Assembly: GCA_009885195.1 (NCBI GenBank) | Contig: VFLG01000058.1 | Coordinates: 1-39,448, forward strand | Length of the DNA stretch: 39,448 nt | Source: Gallionellaceae bacterium | Lineage (GTDB): Bacteria; Pseudomonadota; Gammaproteobacteria; Burkholderiales; Gallionellaceae | Direction of reading: 5' to 3' | Shown: one piece after another, positions 10,801-19,705 of the stretch | Layout: the number at the start of each line of letters is the position of its first letter | How positions within the stretch are numbered: the stretch's first letter is position 1 | Program-made: the position numbers and the translations under genes | The notes under the pieces: generated by a model | What the model was told of the DNA's origin: nothing | What the model saw: the letters and a program-made list of their open reading frames with translations, nothing else | Databases searched by the model: none

Positions 10801-13198
10801 CCTCATCAATCTCAGATACATGCTCTGGCTCAAAAGTCAGATCGGGCACAGATTCCAGATCTAACTTAAAGCTCGGTTCTGGTTCTGGCTTCGCCTCAAG
10901 GGTTGGCTCTGGCACTGGCTCAATATCCAGTTTAAAGGCCTGTTCCGGCTCTGACTCTGCGATAGGCGCAAGCTGTAACTCCATGGCCGGCTGCTCCGTG
11001 GGCGCCAATTCGATACCATCCGTGATTTGTTGCGCGGTGGCAAGCAAAGCGGCGCAGTCAAACTGCGCAACTTCACTTTTGCCCAACTTATCTACCCAGG
11101 CTTGGAATAACCGTTCAGCATTGCCTATGAATTTCAGCAAAGCCGGGGTGGCCGGTTTGCCCTTATCCAGCCATACGTTCATGGCGCTCTCCATGACCCA
11201 GGCCACCTCGCCCAGATCAGTCAATCCAACCATACGGCCACTACCCTTCAGGGTATGGAAGCCGCGCCGGATAGTGATTAATGGCTCGCGGCTTTCCATA
11301 TGGAGTTGGCTGATTTCCAGATTGGTGCGCAATATCTCCAGCACCTCTTGCGCCTCCTCCAGAAACACTTCTTGCATATCTTCATCGTCCTCACGCCCCG
11401 CTTCAATAGCGATGGCCGCCGCTGTGAGGGGGGCTGCAGCGGGAGGTCGTGCGCTGGGGAGGGATACCGCAGTGGGGGCAGCCGGTTGTTGCGCGGCCAA
11501 CATAACTTGCAGCGCGGAATGCAATGGTGCCACATCCGGCTTCTGCCCTTGCGCCAAATTTTGTACGTAAGCCTCCATCGCACTGAGTGCGATAGCAACG
11601 GCACGCATTTCGGCCGGCGCAGGATTGCTTCCGGCCGCATAGCGCTCGATGGTCTGTTGCAGGACACCCAGTAACTGCTCGGCCTGGTCTAATGCCAGCA
11701 GGCGCATGGCAGCCAGCACCTGATGCAGCAGCCGGCCCAGATGGTTAATTTCCTCACGTTTGCCTGGGTCGTTAAAGAAAACGTTCAAAGCCTGCTCAAC
11801 GTGCTGCAAATTGCCCTGCATCTCGGTCGCGAGCGGCGCCAAAATCTTGCGTTTTTCCATTTCGGAATGCAGCGCAATCACCTCGGCGAACTGTTCCCTG
11901 TCCTCCGGCATCCGCATCATGCTCGACTGCAGGCGCTGGCCCAGAATGCGTGCCTGGCTGTGATAACTGCTGCCAAGGTGGTTATACTGATCGATGCCGA
12001 TTTCCAGTAACAGCATGGCCATCGCCATATCCTGGGCAATGCGCTGCGCACGTTCGGGATCGTCGCAATGTGCAGCGGTGGAGTGTATTTGATTGCATAG
12101 GAATTGCAGGGTATCGCGATCCAGACCTTCGGCCAGTGCGCGCAATTGATCCACCTGCCCGATAAAGTCCTGACACGCCCGTGTATCAGCACCCCGTGTG
12201 CCATCACCACGGACATCATCGCTCTGCAAACATTTTTCCCATGCTTCCCGCGCCGCTCCAAGCTGGGTGCGCATCTGGTCGAGCACTTGGGCGGTTTCGC
12301 TAAGCGGGAGGGATGATTCATCAGGCAGGTAATCGTCCAGCGCATAAGCTTGCTTGATGCTGTCCACCATTTCACTCACCGCATGGCTGCGCGCCAGCAA
12401 ATACAGCATCTCGCGGGTCGTCGCATAGCTGTCTGCCCGGCTCCCTTCAAGCAAAGATTTCATTTGCATGTCAATGCGGCTCAGCAGGCCGGTGGCGTTC
12501 AAGCCGGGCGGCGAGCCATCGCAAATCAGGCAATCGAGCAGCCCGGTGGCAATCCACCAAAAAGCACGGCGCTGATCCTGCGGCACACAGCCCATCACTG
12601 TCACAACTGCAGTGCGCATAGTCTGTAACGCCTCGGACGGATTGTTCTGGCGCAACCATTTCAGCAAGGCCTGCTGATATTGGCTGCGCGCCGCTTTAAT
12701 GCGCGGCTGCGCAGCCGATTCTTGCGGCACATCCAAAACCGAAGGGGGCAATTCGACCTGCAATTCGGGGAAGAAAAGATCTACTTCAAACGACATTTCC
12801 ACGCCACGTGCCTGCTGCAATTCCTGGTACGGGTTAAACAGGCGCAATGCGGCGTTGCTGGCACCGTCGATTAGCGCATCCAGATAATGGGTCAAGGCTA
12901 TCAGCGAGCGCTGGATAATGTCGCGGTGGGCAGATGAAGGCGGCAGCGACCCTGCGGCCAGCTCTTGCAGCAGCTTTTCTATTTCCCCGCCATATACAGC
13001 GACCCCGTTCAGCGTAACCATCTGCAACACGCCACAAACACGGTGCAATTCGGCCAGTGCATTTTGCAGGACATCCTGACCTGTTGCGGGAGCGGCGAAA
13101 TATTGCTCCAGATCGCGACCCACCCGATCCAGTGAATCGGTTATCCCGGGCATCACCGACAGCAGCGGCAGCGGATTAAATTGCGCAGGTTGGCTCAT
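7889..13198 (-). CDS. chpA: Pil-Chp hybrid histidine kinase ChpA/PilL (CheA-like)
   Basis: A 1769-residue hybrid CheA that controls type IV pilus twitching and surface responses through PilG and PilH. From the N-terminus: degenerate Hpt-like helical domains lacking a clear phospho-His (for example ELHRVCGVLQMVTLNG near 50, another near 480-530). Then come Hpt domains with phosphorylatable His in HTLKGSGRMVG (about 648), HTLAGVHRAIG (about 846, degenerate surroundings) and HTLKGSARMVG (about 1017). Next are a helical dimerisation region, a HATPase domain (HILRNAIDHGLE near 1304, SGRGVGMDVV), a CheW domain, and a C-terminal receiver (VVDDS near 1626, phospho-Asp in LLDIEMPRMDG near 1671, K in GKPYQ). 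A Glu/Pro-rich linker near 745-790 has an internal duplication (FKLDIEPVPEP and FKLDLESVPDL). Last gene of the pilGHIJ-chpA operon. Confidence 0.95.
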   Translation of the reverse strand: MSQPAQFNPLPLLSVMPGITDSLDRVGRDLEQYFAAPATGQDVLQNALAELHRVCGVLQMVTLNGVAVYGGEIEKLLQELAAGSLPPSSAHRDIIQRSLIALTHYLDALIDGASNAALRLFNPYQELQQARGVEMSFEVDLFFPELQVELPPSVLDVPQESAAQPRIKAARSQYQQALLKWLRQNNPSEALQTMRTAVVTVMGCVPQDQRRAFWWIATGLLDCLICDGSPPGLNATGLLSRIDMQMKSLLEGSRADSYATTREMLYLLARSHAVSEMVDSIKQAYALDDYLPDESSLPLSETAQVLDQMRTQLGAAREAWEKCLQSDDVRGDGTRGADTRACQDFIGQVDQLRALAEGLDRDTLQFLCNQIHSTAAHCDDPERAQRIAQDMAMAMLLLEIGIDQYNHLGSSYHSQARILGQRLQSSMMRMPEDREQFAEVIALHSEMEKRKILAPLATEMQGNLQHVEQALNVFFNDPGKREEINHLGRLLHQVLAAMRLLALDQAEQLLGVLQQTIERYAAGSNPAPAEMRAVAIALSAMEAYVQNLAQGQKPDVAPLHSALQVMLAAQQPAAPTAVSLPSARPPAAAPLTAAAIAIEAGREDDEDMQEVFLEEAQEVLEILRTNLEISQLHMESREPLITIRRGFHTLKGSGRMVGLTDLGEVAWVMESAMNVWLDKGKPATPALLKFIGNAERLFQAWVDKLGKSEVAQFDCAALLATAQQITDGIELAPTEQPAMELQLAPIAESEPEQAFKLDIEPVPEPTLEAKPEPEPSFKLDLESVPDLTFEPEHVSEIDEAINISPELFSISTEEAAQNMAALKGHLATLRENDPPVISYDFMRAAHTLAGVHRAIGFFEIAELAHALELWLLAHMERPFTLDETQLAILGKVVSALDGMVLAVRDHQGYQIQPELVSQLQADTAREPEQTGLPPVTEIPIAETAFPQAQIEVAQPVSGEPVVQEAVSDRVVRDDLDEQLLPIFLEEADDLYAQISSNLRAWMELPGDGMYGHHLQRTLHTLKGSARMVGAMRLGELTHITEAHVAKYTSQHDAAFWEKLESFFDRIGNTLEQLRSGAPAQAIAPTPTETQAKIETPEIAAQPSGLPVFEASGGALATAMLRIRSDLVDSLVNEAGEISVARSRIEGELRAFKTGLQELTKSAERLRKQLREIEIQAEGQMQARVSVSQETAEKFDPLEFDRFTQFQDLTRSMNESVHDVQTIQQALLQNLDETTAALTAQAQLNRELQQNLMSVRMVPFSTISERLYRIIRRTGKELGKKVNLELRGGEVELDRSMLEKMTAPFEHILRNAIDHGLESAEERLGNNKPPIGEIRLSLRQANNEVEFEFTDDGAGLDLDRLYKKALEQGIFEENEVVSESQIMQVIFAPGLSTAKGVTETSGRGVGMDVVRSDITSLGGRIDVFSERGKGSRFVIRLPLTLAVAQTLMAQAGHAIYAINSGMIEQVQQIKHAGLVDIYNKRMVEWNGHHYPLFNLLRLLGNEEYQPESRPYNPVLLLRSGERRIALHVDEIIGNQEVVVKNIGPQLARLPGIAGATVLGNGKVVLILNPIALEQYVSGGRTTGKPRVSEVCALPLAEQYQSGIRMTGKAKAAVTPVTVAAAKSLVMVVDDSLTVRKVTGRMLVRAGYQMVTANDGVDALEKLEEFTPDVMLLDIEMPRMDGFELTKRLRSDPRYKNMPIIIITSRAAEKHRLYAMELGVNAYLGKPYQELELLEHVKFYSAEALHNHANFHRAEGLLHQIASLISTETEG

Positions 13199-13216
13199 TG
13201 TGCTGCGCGGCTCCGG

Positions 13217-15241
13217 TTACAGCTTGAAGCCGGAGACAGAGGCTTTCAGGCCGGTTGCCAGGTTGTCCAGCTCAGCGATCGAAGCGGCGGTGCGCTTGGT
13301 GCCCTCTGTTGTTTGCCCGGTGATGCGCAGGATATCCGTCATGGTGGCGGCCACGTCATGCGCCATATCGGTCTGTACCTGGGTGGAAACCGAGATGCTG
13401 CCGATCAGTCCGGCCAGTTCCTGCGAAACCTGCTCAATTTCGCGCAACGATTGTCCCGCAACATTAGACAGCTTGGCGCCTTCTACCACCCCGTTGGTGC
13501 TTCTCTCCATCGCTGCCACCGCATCCTGCGTATCGCCCTGAATAGTTCTCACCAGCGCACTGATTTGTTTGGTCGCCTCGGCCGAACGCTCCGCCAGGCG
13601 CTGCACTTCGGCAGCCACCACCGAGAAGCCCCGGCCCGCCTCGCCGGCCGACGCCGCCTGAATGGCGGCGTTCAGCGCCAGCACGTTGGTTTGCTCGGTA
13701 ATGTCGGAAATCAGTTCCACGATTTCGCCGATTTCCTGTGAACTTTCGCCCAGTCGCTTGATACGCTTGGATGTTTCCTGAATCTGTTGACGAATCTCGT
13801 CCATGCCAGCAATGGTGTTCTGCACCGCCTGCGTTCCTTCTTCCGTCACTTTCAAAGTGCGGCGCGCCACTTGCAGGGACTGCGCGGCACCGGCATCCAC
13901 CTCTTGAATGGATTTGGTTATCAGCCCCACCGCCTCGCCCGCAGACTGGATTCCCGCCGACTGTTTCTGCGTGGCGTCCAGCAGGACTTTTGAAATTTGA
14001 TCCGCGGCCGCCGCCGCTCGCGTAACCTGTTCGGACACGGTGGTAATGCCGGATACCAATTTACGCAACTCGTCAGTGGTGTAATTTACCGAGTCTGCAA
14101 TCGCACCGGTAATGTCCTCCGATACCGTCGCCTTGACTGTCAGGTCGCCGTCGGCCAAGTCGCCCATCTCATTCATCAGGCGCAGAATCGCGTCCTGATT
14201 GCGGCGGTTGGTGCGCTCCGCTCCCAGCGTGCGCCGCCTTGAGTCATCCATATACACCTTGACCGACAGCAACAGCAACGCCAGCACCATGATGCCGGCC
14301 ACCATCATCACATAGCCGGTGACACGGTTGGACAGGTCGGCCTCATATGCCCCGAGCAACTTCTGCGACTGTTCCAGCAGTTGCTCACTGTCCTCAAAAA
14401 TCGCCTTCCCGGCGCGTTTCGCGCCGAGCAGATTTTGCGCCTGCCCGATAATTGCTTCGCCAGAAATACGGTAGCTATCGAACAGCTCATTAATGCTGCT
14501 TATCAGCGCATCGCCCGCCGGGAAAGTCGCCAACACTTCGCCTGCCTCGATCGTATCCCCGCCGAGCGCGCCCACCTGTGCGATCGTTATTTCGCCCAAC
14601 ATGGAAGCGGCGTCCTTAGCGATACGCTCCACCAACAGGCTGAAATGCACCGCACGATCTTTTTGCGCGCCCGCCGATCGCGCCGCCAGCTTCTCCGCCA
14701 GATCGCGCAGCTCTGGCCCTACCACATCAAATGTCGCGATTGAGCGACTTACCGTCACCAATCCTGGGCGGCCTTCTTCCACGACTAGTGTGTCAGCCAG
14801 TGTCTTGTTGGCATGCACTGTCAATTCATTTAACGCCGCACGCGCCTTGCCACTGGTGGCCGGCAGGCTGCTGTCACCCTGGTCGAGCAGGGTCAAAATG
14901 GAAGTCACTGCTTCACGGCTCTGGACTAACTCCTCGAACGCCAGGTAATCACCGGACAAGCTTCGCTCCGCCGCTTTTGCCATGCGTTGTGACAACATCA
15001 GCAACCTGGATGATTCCGTCACATAGCGCGTACCATGCGCAGCAGCGCGGTTATCAAAGTAAGCCGCGATCACAACCAACAACAAAAACACGGCCAGTGT
15101 GCCGACCAACACTTGCAGTTGCTTGGCCGCCGGAAGTTTGTTGATTAACGGGATGCGGGATGCGCCATCATCCTGCCCGGCTGGTTCTTGTGATTTTTTA
15201 ATCTCTTGGGGCCGCTTGATCGTAGGTAGTTTGAATGCCAT
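13217..15241 (-). CDS. pilJ: Type IV pilus methyl-accepting chemoreceptor PilJ
   Basis: The membrane receptor of the Pil-Chp pathway, 674 residues. After a cytoplasmic N-terminal stretch with LPTIKRPQEIKK it has TM1 (about 43-62) and TM2 (about 308-331), enclosing a periplasmic PilJ-type helical sensory region. The cytoplasmic part has a HAMP-like segment and a signalling domain with the conserved hairpin tip NVLALNAAIQAASAGEAGRG (about 515-535). PilJ senses pilus state or PilA in Pseudomonas, which is family knowledge. A GGA ribosome-binding site precedes the ATG. Upstream of it lies a 163-bp palindromic repeat that separates it from pilI, so coupling to pilI could be weakened. Confidence 0.95.
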   Translation of the reverse strand: MAFKLPTIKRPQEIKKSQEPAGQDDGASRIPLINKLPAAKQLQVLVGTLAVFLLLVVIAAYFDNRAAAHGTRYVTESSRLLMLSQRMAKAAERSLSGDYLAFEELVQSREAVTSILTLLDQGDSSLPATSGKARAALNELTVHANKTLADTLVVEEGRPGLVTVSRSIATFDVVGPELRDLAEKLAARSAGAQKDRAVHFSLLVERIAKDAASMLGEITIAQVGALGGDTIEAGEVLATFPAGDALISSINELFDSYRISGEAIIGQAQNLLGAKRAGKAIFEDSEQLLEQSQKLLGAYEADLSNRVTGYVMMVAGIMVLALLLLSVKVYMDDSRRRTLGAERTNRRNQDAILRLMNEMGDLADGDLTVKATVSEDITGAIADSVNYTTDELRKLVSGITTVSEQVTRAAAAADQISKVLLDATQKQSAGIQSAGEAVGLITKSIQEVDAGAAQSLQVARRTLKVTEEGTQAVQNTIAGMDEIRQQIQETSKRIKRLGESSQEIGEIVELISDITEQTNVLALNAAIQAASAGEAGRGFSVVAAEVQRLAERSAEATKQISALVRTIQGDTQDAVAAMERSTNGVVEGAKLSNVAGQSLREIEQVSQELAGLIGSISVSTQVQTDMAHDVAATMTDILRITGQTTEGTKRTAASIAELDNLATGLKASVSGFKL

Positions 15242-15271
15242 TCTATATTTCCTTCCTCGAGGGGGATTTAT

Positions 15272-15434
15272 CCTAAAAACCGTAATTCAAGCCACAGAGT
15301 TCACAGAGAACACAGAGAAAGAAATGATTTCTCCCTGTTTCGCAGACTCACCCGAAAGGTGATTCGCGTTCGTGATAACCGCTTGTTTCTCCTCTGCGAT
15401 CTCTGTGTTCTCTGTGGCTAACTGAGTTTTTTAG
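15272..15434 (-). repeat. CACAGAG-type palindromic repeat, copy 1 (reverse orientation)
   Basis: Starts CCTAAAAACCGTAATTCAAG, has arms GCCACAGAG... and ...CTCTGTGGC, a central CACC/GGTG hairpin (ACTCACCCGAAAGGTGATTC), and ends in a TTTTTTAG run at 15434. Its reverse complement aligns along the whole length with the copies at 24938 and 39284, so it is inserted in the opposite orientation. It stands one base from the pilI stop codon, inside the pil-chp operon. Confidence 0.85.
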
Positions 15435-15435
15435 T

Positions 15436-15930
15436 TTATATCCCTATTTGTAAAAAATCCGGCTGCTGCAACAGCTGTGCCACATCCAATTTGCGCCACA
15501 TCTGCCCCTGTTCATCCTTGTAGTATGCTTCCCCGTCTTTCTCTTCGCGCTGCCAGCTTGTTACATCGCGCAGCCCCAGCACACGTGTCACCAGAAAGCC
15601 GGCGTTAAAGGCAAATTTCTGCGCGGCCAACAGGACGCGGCCTTGCCCCACACCCGGTGTTTCGCTTTGGCCCATAAATGCTGCCAGATCGGCTATACCG
15701 TATAAATTGCCGCGCACATTAGCCACCCCCCGATACCACGGCTGGGTGAGTGGCACCGGTGTCACAGGCGGTATTGGCAGCACTTCGCCGATGTCTTGCA
15801 TTTCTATCAGCCACAAACCCTGTCCCATCTGTATCCCCAAAGTGGAAGCGCGATCACCCGCCACCTCGTTTTGCTGGATGCGGTCGAGTATGTTCTGCTG
15901 AAATTCGCGCAGGTTGAGACGTTTGGACAC
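15436..15930 (-). CDS. pilI: CheW-like coupling protein PilI
   Basis: A 164-residue CheW-domain adaptor that links the receptor PilJ to the kinase ChpA. Visible are the typical LWLIEMQDIGEVLPIPPVTP, WYRGVANVRGNLYGIADLAAF and DVTSW segments. A GTG start at 15930 is supported by a GGGG ribosome-binding site and by its position 3 bases after the pilH stop. The length and absence of further domains are as in Pseudomonas PilI. Confidence 0.93.
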   Translation of the reverse strand: MSKRLNLREFQQNILDRIQQNEVAGDRASTLGIQMGQGLWLIEMQDIGEVLPIPPVTPVPLTQPWYRGVANVRGNLYGIADLAAFMGQSETPGVGQGRVLLAAQKFAFNAGFLVTRVLGLRDVTSWQREEKDGEAYYKDEQGQMWRKLDVAQLLQQPDFLQIGI

Positions 15931-15933
15931 GAG

Positions 15934-16299
15934 CTACCCCAGTGCCGCAATCTTGCCAAGCAACTCGGCGGCATCTACCGGCTTGACCACATAATCCTTG
16001 GCGCCTTGGCGCATACCCCAAACCTTGTCGGTTTCCTGTCCCTTTGTGGTGCAAAGAATGACCGGGATGTGCTGCGTCGCCGCGTCTTTGGTGATCGCAC
16101 GCGTGGCCTGAAAGCCATTCAGGCCAGGCATTACCACGTCCATCACAATCAGATCGGGCATTTCTGTTTTGGCTTTGGCCACTCCCGTTTCGCCATCTTC
16201 CGCAAACACCACCTCCAAACCCTGCTTGGTGAGTATCTCGCCAATAATGTGGCGCTCTGTTGGCGAATCGTCCACAACCAGCACTTTTTTAATGGCCAT
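15934..16299 (-). CDS. pilH: Twitching motility response regulator PilH
   Basis: A single receiver domain (121 residues) phosphorylated by ChpA; in Pseudomonas PilH acts with pilus retraction or as a phosphate sink. Acidic pocket D10/D11, phospho-acceptor D54 (IVMDVVMPGLNG), T84 and K106 are present. GGAGGAAAAT precedes the ATG, and the start lies inside the end of pilG (11-base overlap), so the two are coupled. Confidence 0.95.
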   Translation of the reverse strand: MAIKKVLVVDDSPTERHIIGEILTKQGLEVVFAEDGETGVAKAKTEMPDLIVMDVVMPGLNGFQATRAITKDAATQHIPVILCTTKGQETDKVWGMRQGAKDYVVKPVDAAELLGKIAALG

Positions 16300-16705
16300 A
16301 ATTTTCCTCCTTTTGTGTTTGTTGGGTATGCGCCACTACCGCCTCGATCAAATTTTTTTTGCTGAAAGGCTTGGTCAAGTATTGATCCGATCCGACCAGT
16401 TTGCCGCGTGCGCGGTCAAACAGGCTGTCCTTGCTGGTCAGCATAATAACGGGCGTATGTTTAAAATCCTGATGATTCTTGATTAGGGCACAAGTCTGAT
16501 AGCCGTCCAGTTTTGGCATCATGACGTCCACGAATATCACATCCGGCTTGTTATCGACCACTTTGGAAAGGCCGTCAAATCCATCCTCTGCCAGCACGAC
16601 TTCACAGCCGGCTTGTTTCAGGAAAATCTCCCCGCTACGGCGGATGGTATTGCTATCATCAATAAGCACCACCTTGATCCCCGATAGTGGCATGTTTTCG
16701 TCCAC
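16289..16705 (-). CDS. pilG: Twitching motility response regulator PilG
   Basis: First gene of the chemosensory operon; a stand-alone receiver that in Pseudomonas promotes pilus extension and cAMP signalling. I place the start at GTG 16705 (138 residues, MDENMPLSGIKVVLIDDSNT) because GGGAG lies 7 bases upstream; a TTG two codons earlier is too close to that site, and an ATG lies at 16693. The pocket D16/D17, phospho-acceptor D60 (VIFVDVMMPKLDGYQTCALI), T90 and K112 are all present. The GYQTCALIKN and SDQYLTKPFSK segments are characteristic of PilG. Confidence 0.95.
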   Translation of the reverse strand: MDENMPLSGIKVVLIDDSNTIRRSGEIFLKQAGCEVVLAEDGFDGLSKVVDNKPDVIFVDVMMPKLDGYQTCALIKNHQDFKHTPVIMLTSKDSLFDRARGKLVGSDQYLTKPFSKKNLIEAVVAHTQQTQKEENYGH

Positions 16706-16824
16706 ACGCAATCTCCCGAAATTATTGAACTACCTATCCCGCATTCTACATCCTGTCCGAGAACCCTCGAACCCCAGACTTGGATGCTACCGCATTCCAC
16801 CCAGAGTGTTAACTGATTTTTTGA

Positions 16825-18282
16825 TTAACGCTGCCAAAAGCGCGGGGTAAAAATAATCAGTAGGGTAATAATTTCCAGCCGTCCGATCAGCATGGCCAGA
16901 GTACACACCCAGGTCTGGAAGTCCGTGAGCCCTCCATAGTTGCTGGCTGGCCCCACTTGCCCCAAGCCTGGGCCGAAATTATTGATGCACGCCAGTACCG
17001 CTGAAAACGCGGTAATGAAATCCAGTCCGCTGATCAGCAAAGTAAATGTCAGCGTGACCACGCTCATGAAGTACAGGAAAATAAAACCCAGCACCGAAAG
17101 TACAATATTGTTGGCCACGACAAGACCGCCAATTTTCATCGGGTTGATAACAGCCGGATGCAACAGCCGGAGGAATTCTCGCCCGGCCTGCTTGAATAAG
17201 ATCAGGGTGCGAATCATCTTAATGCCGCCACCAGTGGAACCGGAGCTGGGAGCAATGCACGCCAGAAACATCATCCACAGTGGAGCAAAAATCGGCCACA
17301 AGTTAAAGTCGGCATTAGCGAAGCCGGAACTGGTGCTAATGGAAACCAGATTGAACGAGGCGTAGCGCAATGCTGTCCAGAAACCGGTGTAGGTGTCCTT
17401 CCACCACAAAAAGAGGGCAATTACTATACAGCTACCCAATATCAGGGCGATACTGGCTTTCCCTTCCGCATCCCGAAAATATGGCCACAAACTTTTTTCA
17501 TGTACGGCCAGAAAGTGCGTGGCGAAATTCATTACCGCCAGCAGCATAAACACGATCAGCACCAACTCGATGGCCGGTGAATCAAAAAAAGCGATGCTTG
17601 CATCATGCGTGGAAAAACCGCCCAGTCCCATCGCAGAAAAGGCGTGGCAAACTGCATCCAGCCAGGACATACCAGCCACCTTTAGCGACATGATGCAAGC
17701 CACAGTAATGCCGACATACACCAGCCATAGGTTGCGCGCCGTTTCAGTAATGCGCGGGGTCAGCGCGGCATCCTTCATCGGGCCAGGTGTTTCAGCCTTG
17801 AACAACTGGCGGCCACCGACGCCCAGCAAGGGCAGAATGGCCACTGCCAGCACGATGATGCCCATGCCGCCGACCCAGTTCAATTCGTGGCGCCACAGGT
17901 TGATGGAGGGCGGCAAGAAATCCAGTCTGGTCAGCACGGTTGCGCCGGTCGTGGTCATACCTGACATGGTTTCAAAATAGGCATCGGTAAACGACAAACC
18001 GTTAATCACCAGCAGCAACGGCAAGGTGGCAAATACCGGCATCGCCGTCCACATCATCACGACCAGCAAATAGCCATGGCGGAGGGACAGCTCACCCTTG
18101 AAACGGCGCGTCAGCAGCCACATCAGGCATCCGGAGGCAAGTGTCACCCCCATCGCCAGGACAAAATCCACCAGCGCGCCATCTTGGTAAATCAACGAGG
18201 TAAAAATGGGCAAGATATAAGTTGCGCTGAACATGATTAACATCAAGCCCAGCGTGTGGACAACTGTCAGCGAACGCAGCAT
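16825..18282 (-). CDS. trkH: Trk potassium uptake transmembrane subunit TrkH
   Basis: The K+-conducting inner-membrane subunit, 485 residues, polytopic. The four pore-loop filter regions are visible: MTTTGATVLT, AMGLGGFSTHD, PSSGSTGGGIKM and INNFGPGLG. It shares one base (TGATG) with the stop of trkA, so the two are translated in a coupled way and form one system: TrkA gates TrkH in response to ATP/ADP and NAD(H). The next gene downstream is the divergently unrelated pilG operon, with 119 bases between. Confidence 0.96.
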   Translation of the reverse strand: MLRSLTVVHTLGLMLIMFSATYILPIFTSLIYQDGALVDFVLAMGVTLASGCLMWLLTRRFKGELSLRHGYLLVVMMWTAMPVFATLPLLLVINGLSFTDAYFETMSGMTTTGATVLTRLDFLPPSINLWRHELNWVGGMGIIVLAVAILPLLGVGGRQLFKAETPGPMKDAALTPRITETARNLWLVYVGITVACIMSLKVAGMSWLDAVCHAFSAMGLGGFSTHDASIAFFDSPAIELVLIVFMLLAVMNFATHFLAVHEKSLWPYFRDAEGKASIALILGSCIVIALFLWWKDTYTGFWTALRYASFNLVSISTSSGFANADFNLWPIFAPLWMMFLACIAPSSGSTGGGIKMIRTLILFKQAGREFLRLLHPAVINPMKIGGLVVANNIVLSVLGFIFLYFMSVVTLTFTLLISGLDFITAFSAVLACINNFGPGLGQVGPASNYGGLTDFQTWVCTLAMLIGRLEIITLLIIFTPRFWQR

Positions 18283-19655
18283 CAGAAGAATCCCAGGCCA
18301 ACCTGAAATAGCCGCTCGATCTTGCCGATCATTTTCTTGTTAATCACAAACACAATGACATGGTCGCCCGCCTCGATCACCGCGTCGTGGTGTCCCATGA
18401 TGACCTGTTGGCCGCGCACAATCGTGCCTATCGTTGCGCCCTTGGGCAGATCAATCTCATCAATGCGCCGCCCCACCACTTTTGATGACTGGCGGTCGCC
18501 ATGCACCACCAGCTCCAGCGCCTCAGCTGCGCCGCGCCGCAGCGAATGCACTACCGCCACGTCACCCTGACGCACATAAGCCAGCAGCGAACCGATGGTG
18601 ACGTGAGCCGGGGATAGCGCGATATCGATCTGCCCGCCCTGCACCAATTCGACATATGCGCTGCGGTTGATCAGTGCGACCACCTTGCGCGCCCCGCCTT
18701 TCTTGGCCAACAATGACGACATGATGTTGTTCTCGTCATCATTGGTCAGCGCGCAGAACACGTCTACATCTGCCACATGCTCGGCAGCCAACAGGTTTTC
18801 ATCGGTGCCGTCGCCATTCAGTACCAGCGTATGGGTCAATTCGCCTGCCAGGCTTTCACAGAACCTCTTGTTATATTCAATGAGCTTGACCTGATAATCC
18901 CGTTCCAGCGCCAGTGCCAGCCTGCGCCCGATATTGCCGCCGCCCACTATCATTACACGTTTGGTCGGCTTGTCCATACGGCGCAGTTCTTTCATTACTG
19001 CGCGGATGTCCTCGGTCGCGGCAATGAAAAATATTTCGTCCCCTGCCTCGATCAGGGTGTCACCTTCCGGAATAATCGGCCTGTCCTGGCGGAAAATTGC
19101 CGCGACGCGCGCATCAATATGTGGCAAGTTGGCGCGCAAGTTGCGCAATGCATTACCCACCAACGGGCCGCCTTGAAAAACGCGCACCGCCACCAGTGAC
19201 ACCTGCCCGTCGGCAAATTCCAGCACTTGCAGGGCTTCTGGAAACTCGATCAGCTTGCAGATGTACTCGGTGAGTATTTGTTCCGGGCAAATGGAAAAAT
19301 CAACACAGAAATTTTCCTTTTCGAAAATCTCCGGATGCTCCAGATAATCGGTAGCGCGGATGCGCGCGATCTTGGTTGGGGTGTTATACAGGCTGGCGGC
19401 AAGTTTGCAGGCCACCATGTTGACTTCATCGCTTTGGGTCACTGCCAGCAGTATGTCGGCATCCTCAATGCCGGCCTGTTTCAGAACGGAAGGGTGGGAG
19501 GCATTCCCCACCAGGGTGCGCAGATCAAGGCGATCCTGCAGCAAGCGCAGTTTCGCCGCATCAGTATCGACCACGGTGATATCGTTGGCTTCGCCAACCA
19601 GGCTTTCCGCCACTGTCGAGCCGACCTGCCCTGCCCCGAGTATCAATATTTTCAC
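18282..19655 (-). CDS. trkA: Trk system regulatory subunit TrkA
   Basis: A 457-residue cytoplasmic regulatory protein with two RCK halves: Rossmann motif GAGQVGSTVAE near residues 7-17 and a second GGGNIGRRLAL near 239, each followed by a TrkA-C domain (VRVFQGGPLVG and RRIDEIDLPKGATIG). Start is GTG at 19655 with an AAAGGCAG site upstream. It is directly upstream of and overlapping trkH. Confidence 0.96.
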   Translation of the reverse strand: MKILILGAGQVGSTVAESLVGEANDITVVDTDAAKLRLLQDRLDLRTLVGNASHPSVLKQAGIEDADILLAVTQSDEVNMVACKLAASLYNTPTKIARIRATDYLEHPEIFEKENFCVDFSICPEQILTEYICKLIEFPEALQVLEFADGQVSLVAVRVFQGGPLVGNALRNLRANLPHIDARVAAIFRQDRPIIPEGDTLIEAGDEIFFIAATEDIRAVMKELRRMDKPTKRVMIVGGGNIGRRLALALERDYQVKLIEYNKRFCESLAGELTHTLVLNGDGTDENLLAAEHVADVDVFCALTNDDENNIMSSLLAKKGGARKVVALINRSAYVELVQGGQIDIALSPAHVTIGSLLAYVRQGDVAVVHSLRRGAAEALELVVHGDRQSSKVVGRRIDEIDLPKGATIGTIVRGQQVIMGHHDAVIEAGDHVIVFVINKKMIGKIERLFQVGLGFF

Positions 19656-19705
19656 GGCAACTGCCTTTCGCGATGATTATTTCAACATCCTGTCAGGGGC
19701 GGCGA

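Noticed and set aside
15272-15434. CRISPR-like array suggested by repeated CACAGAG motifs
   Set aside because: The units are 7-9 bases, contiguous and arranged as inverted arms; there are no spacers of regular length and no cas genes.
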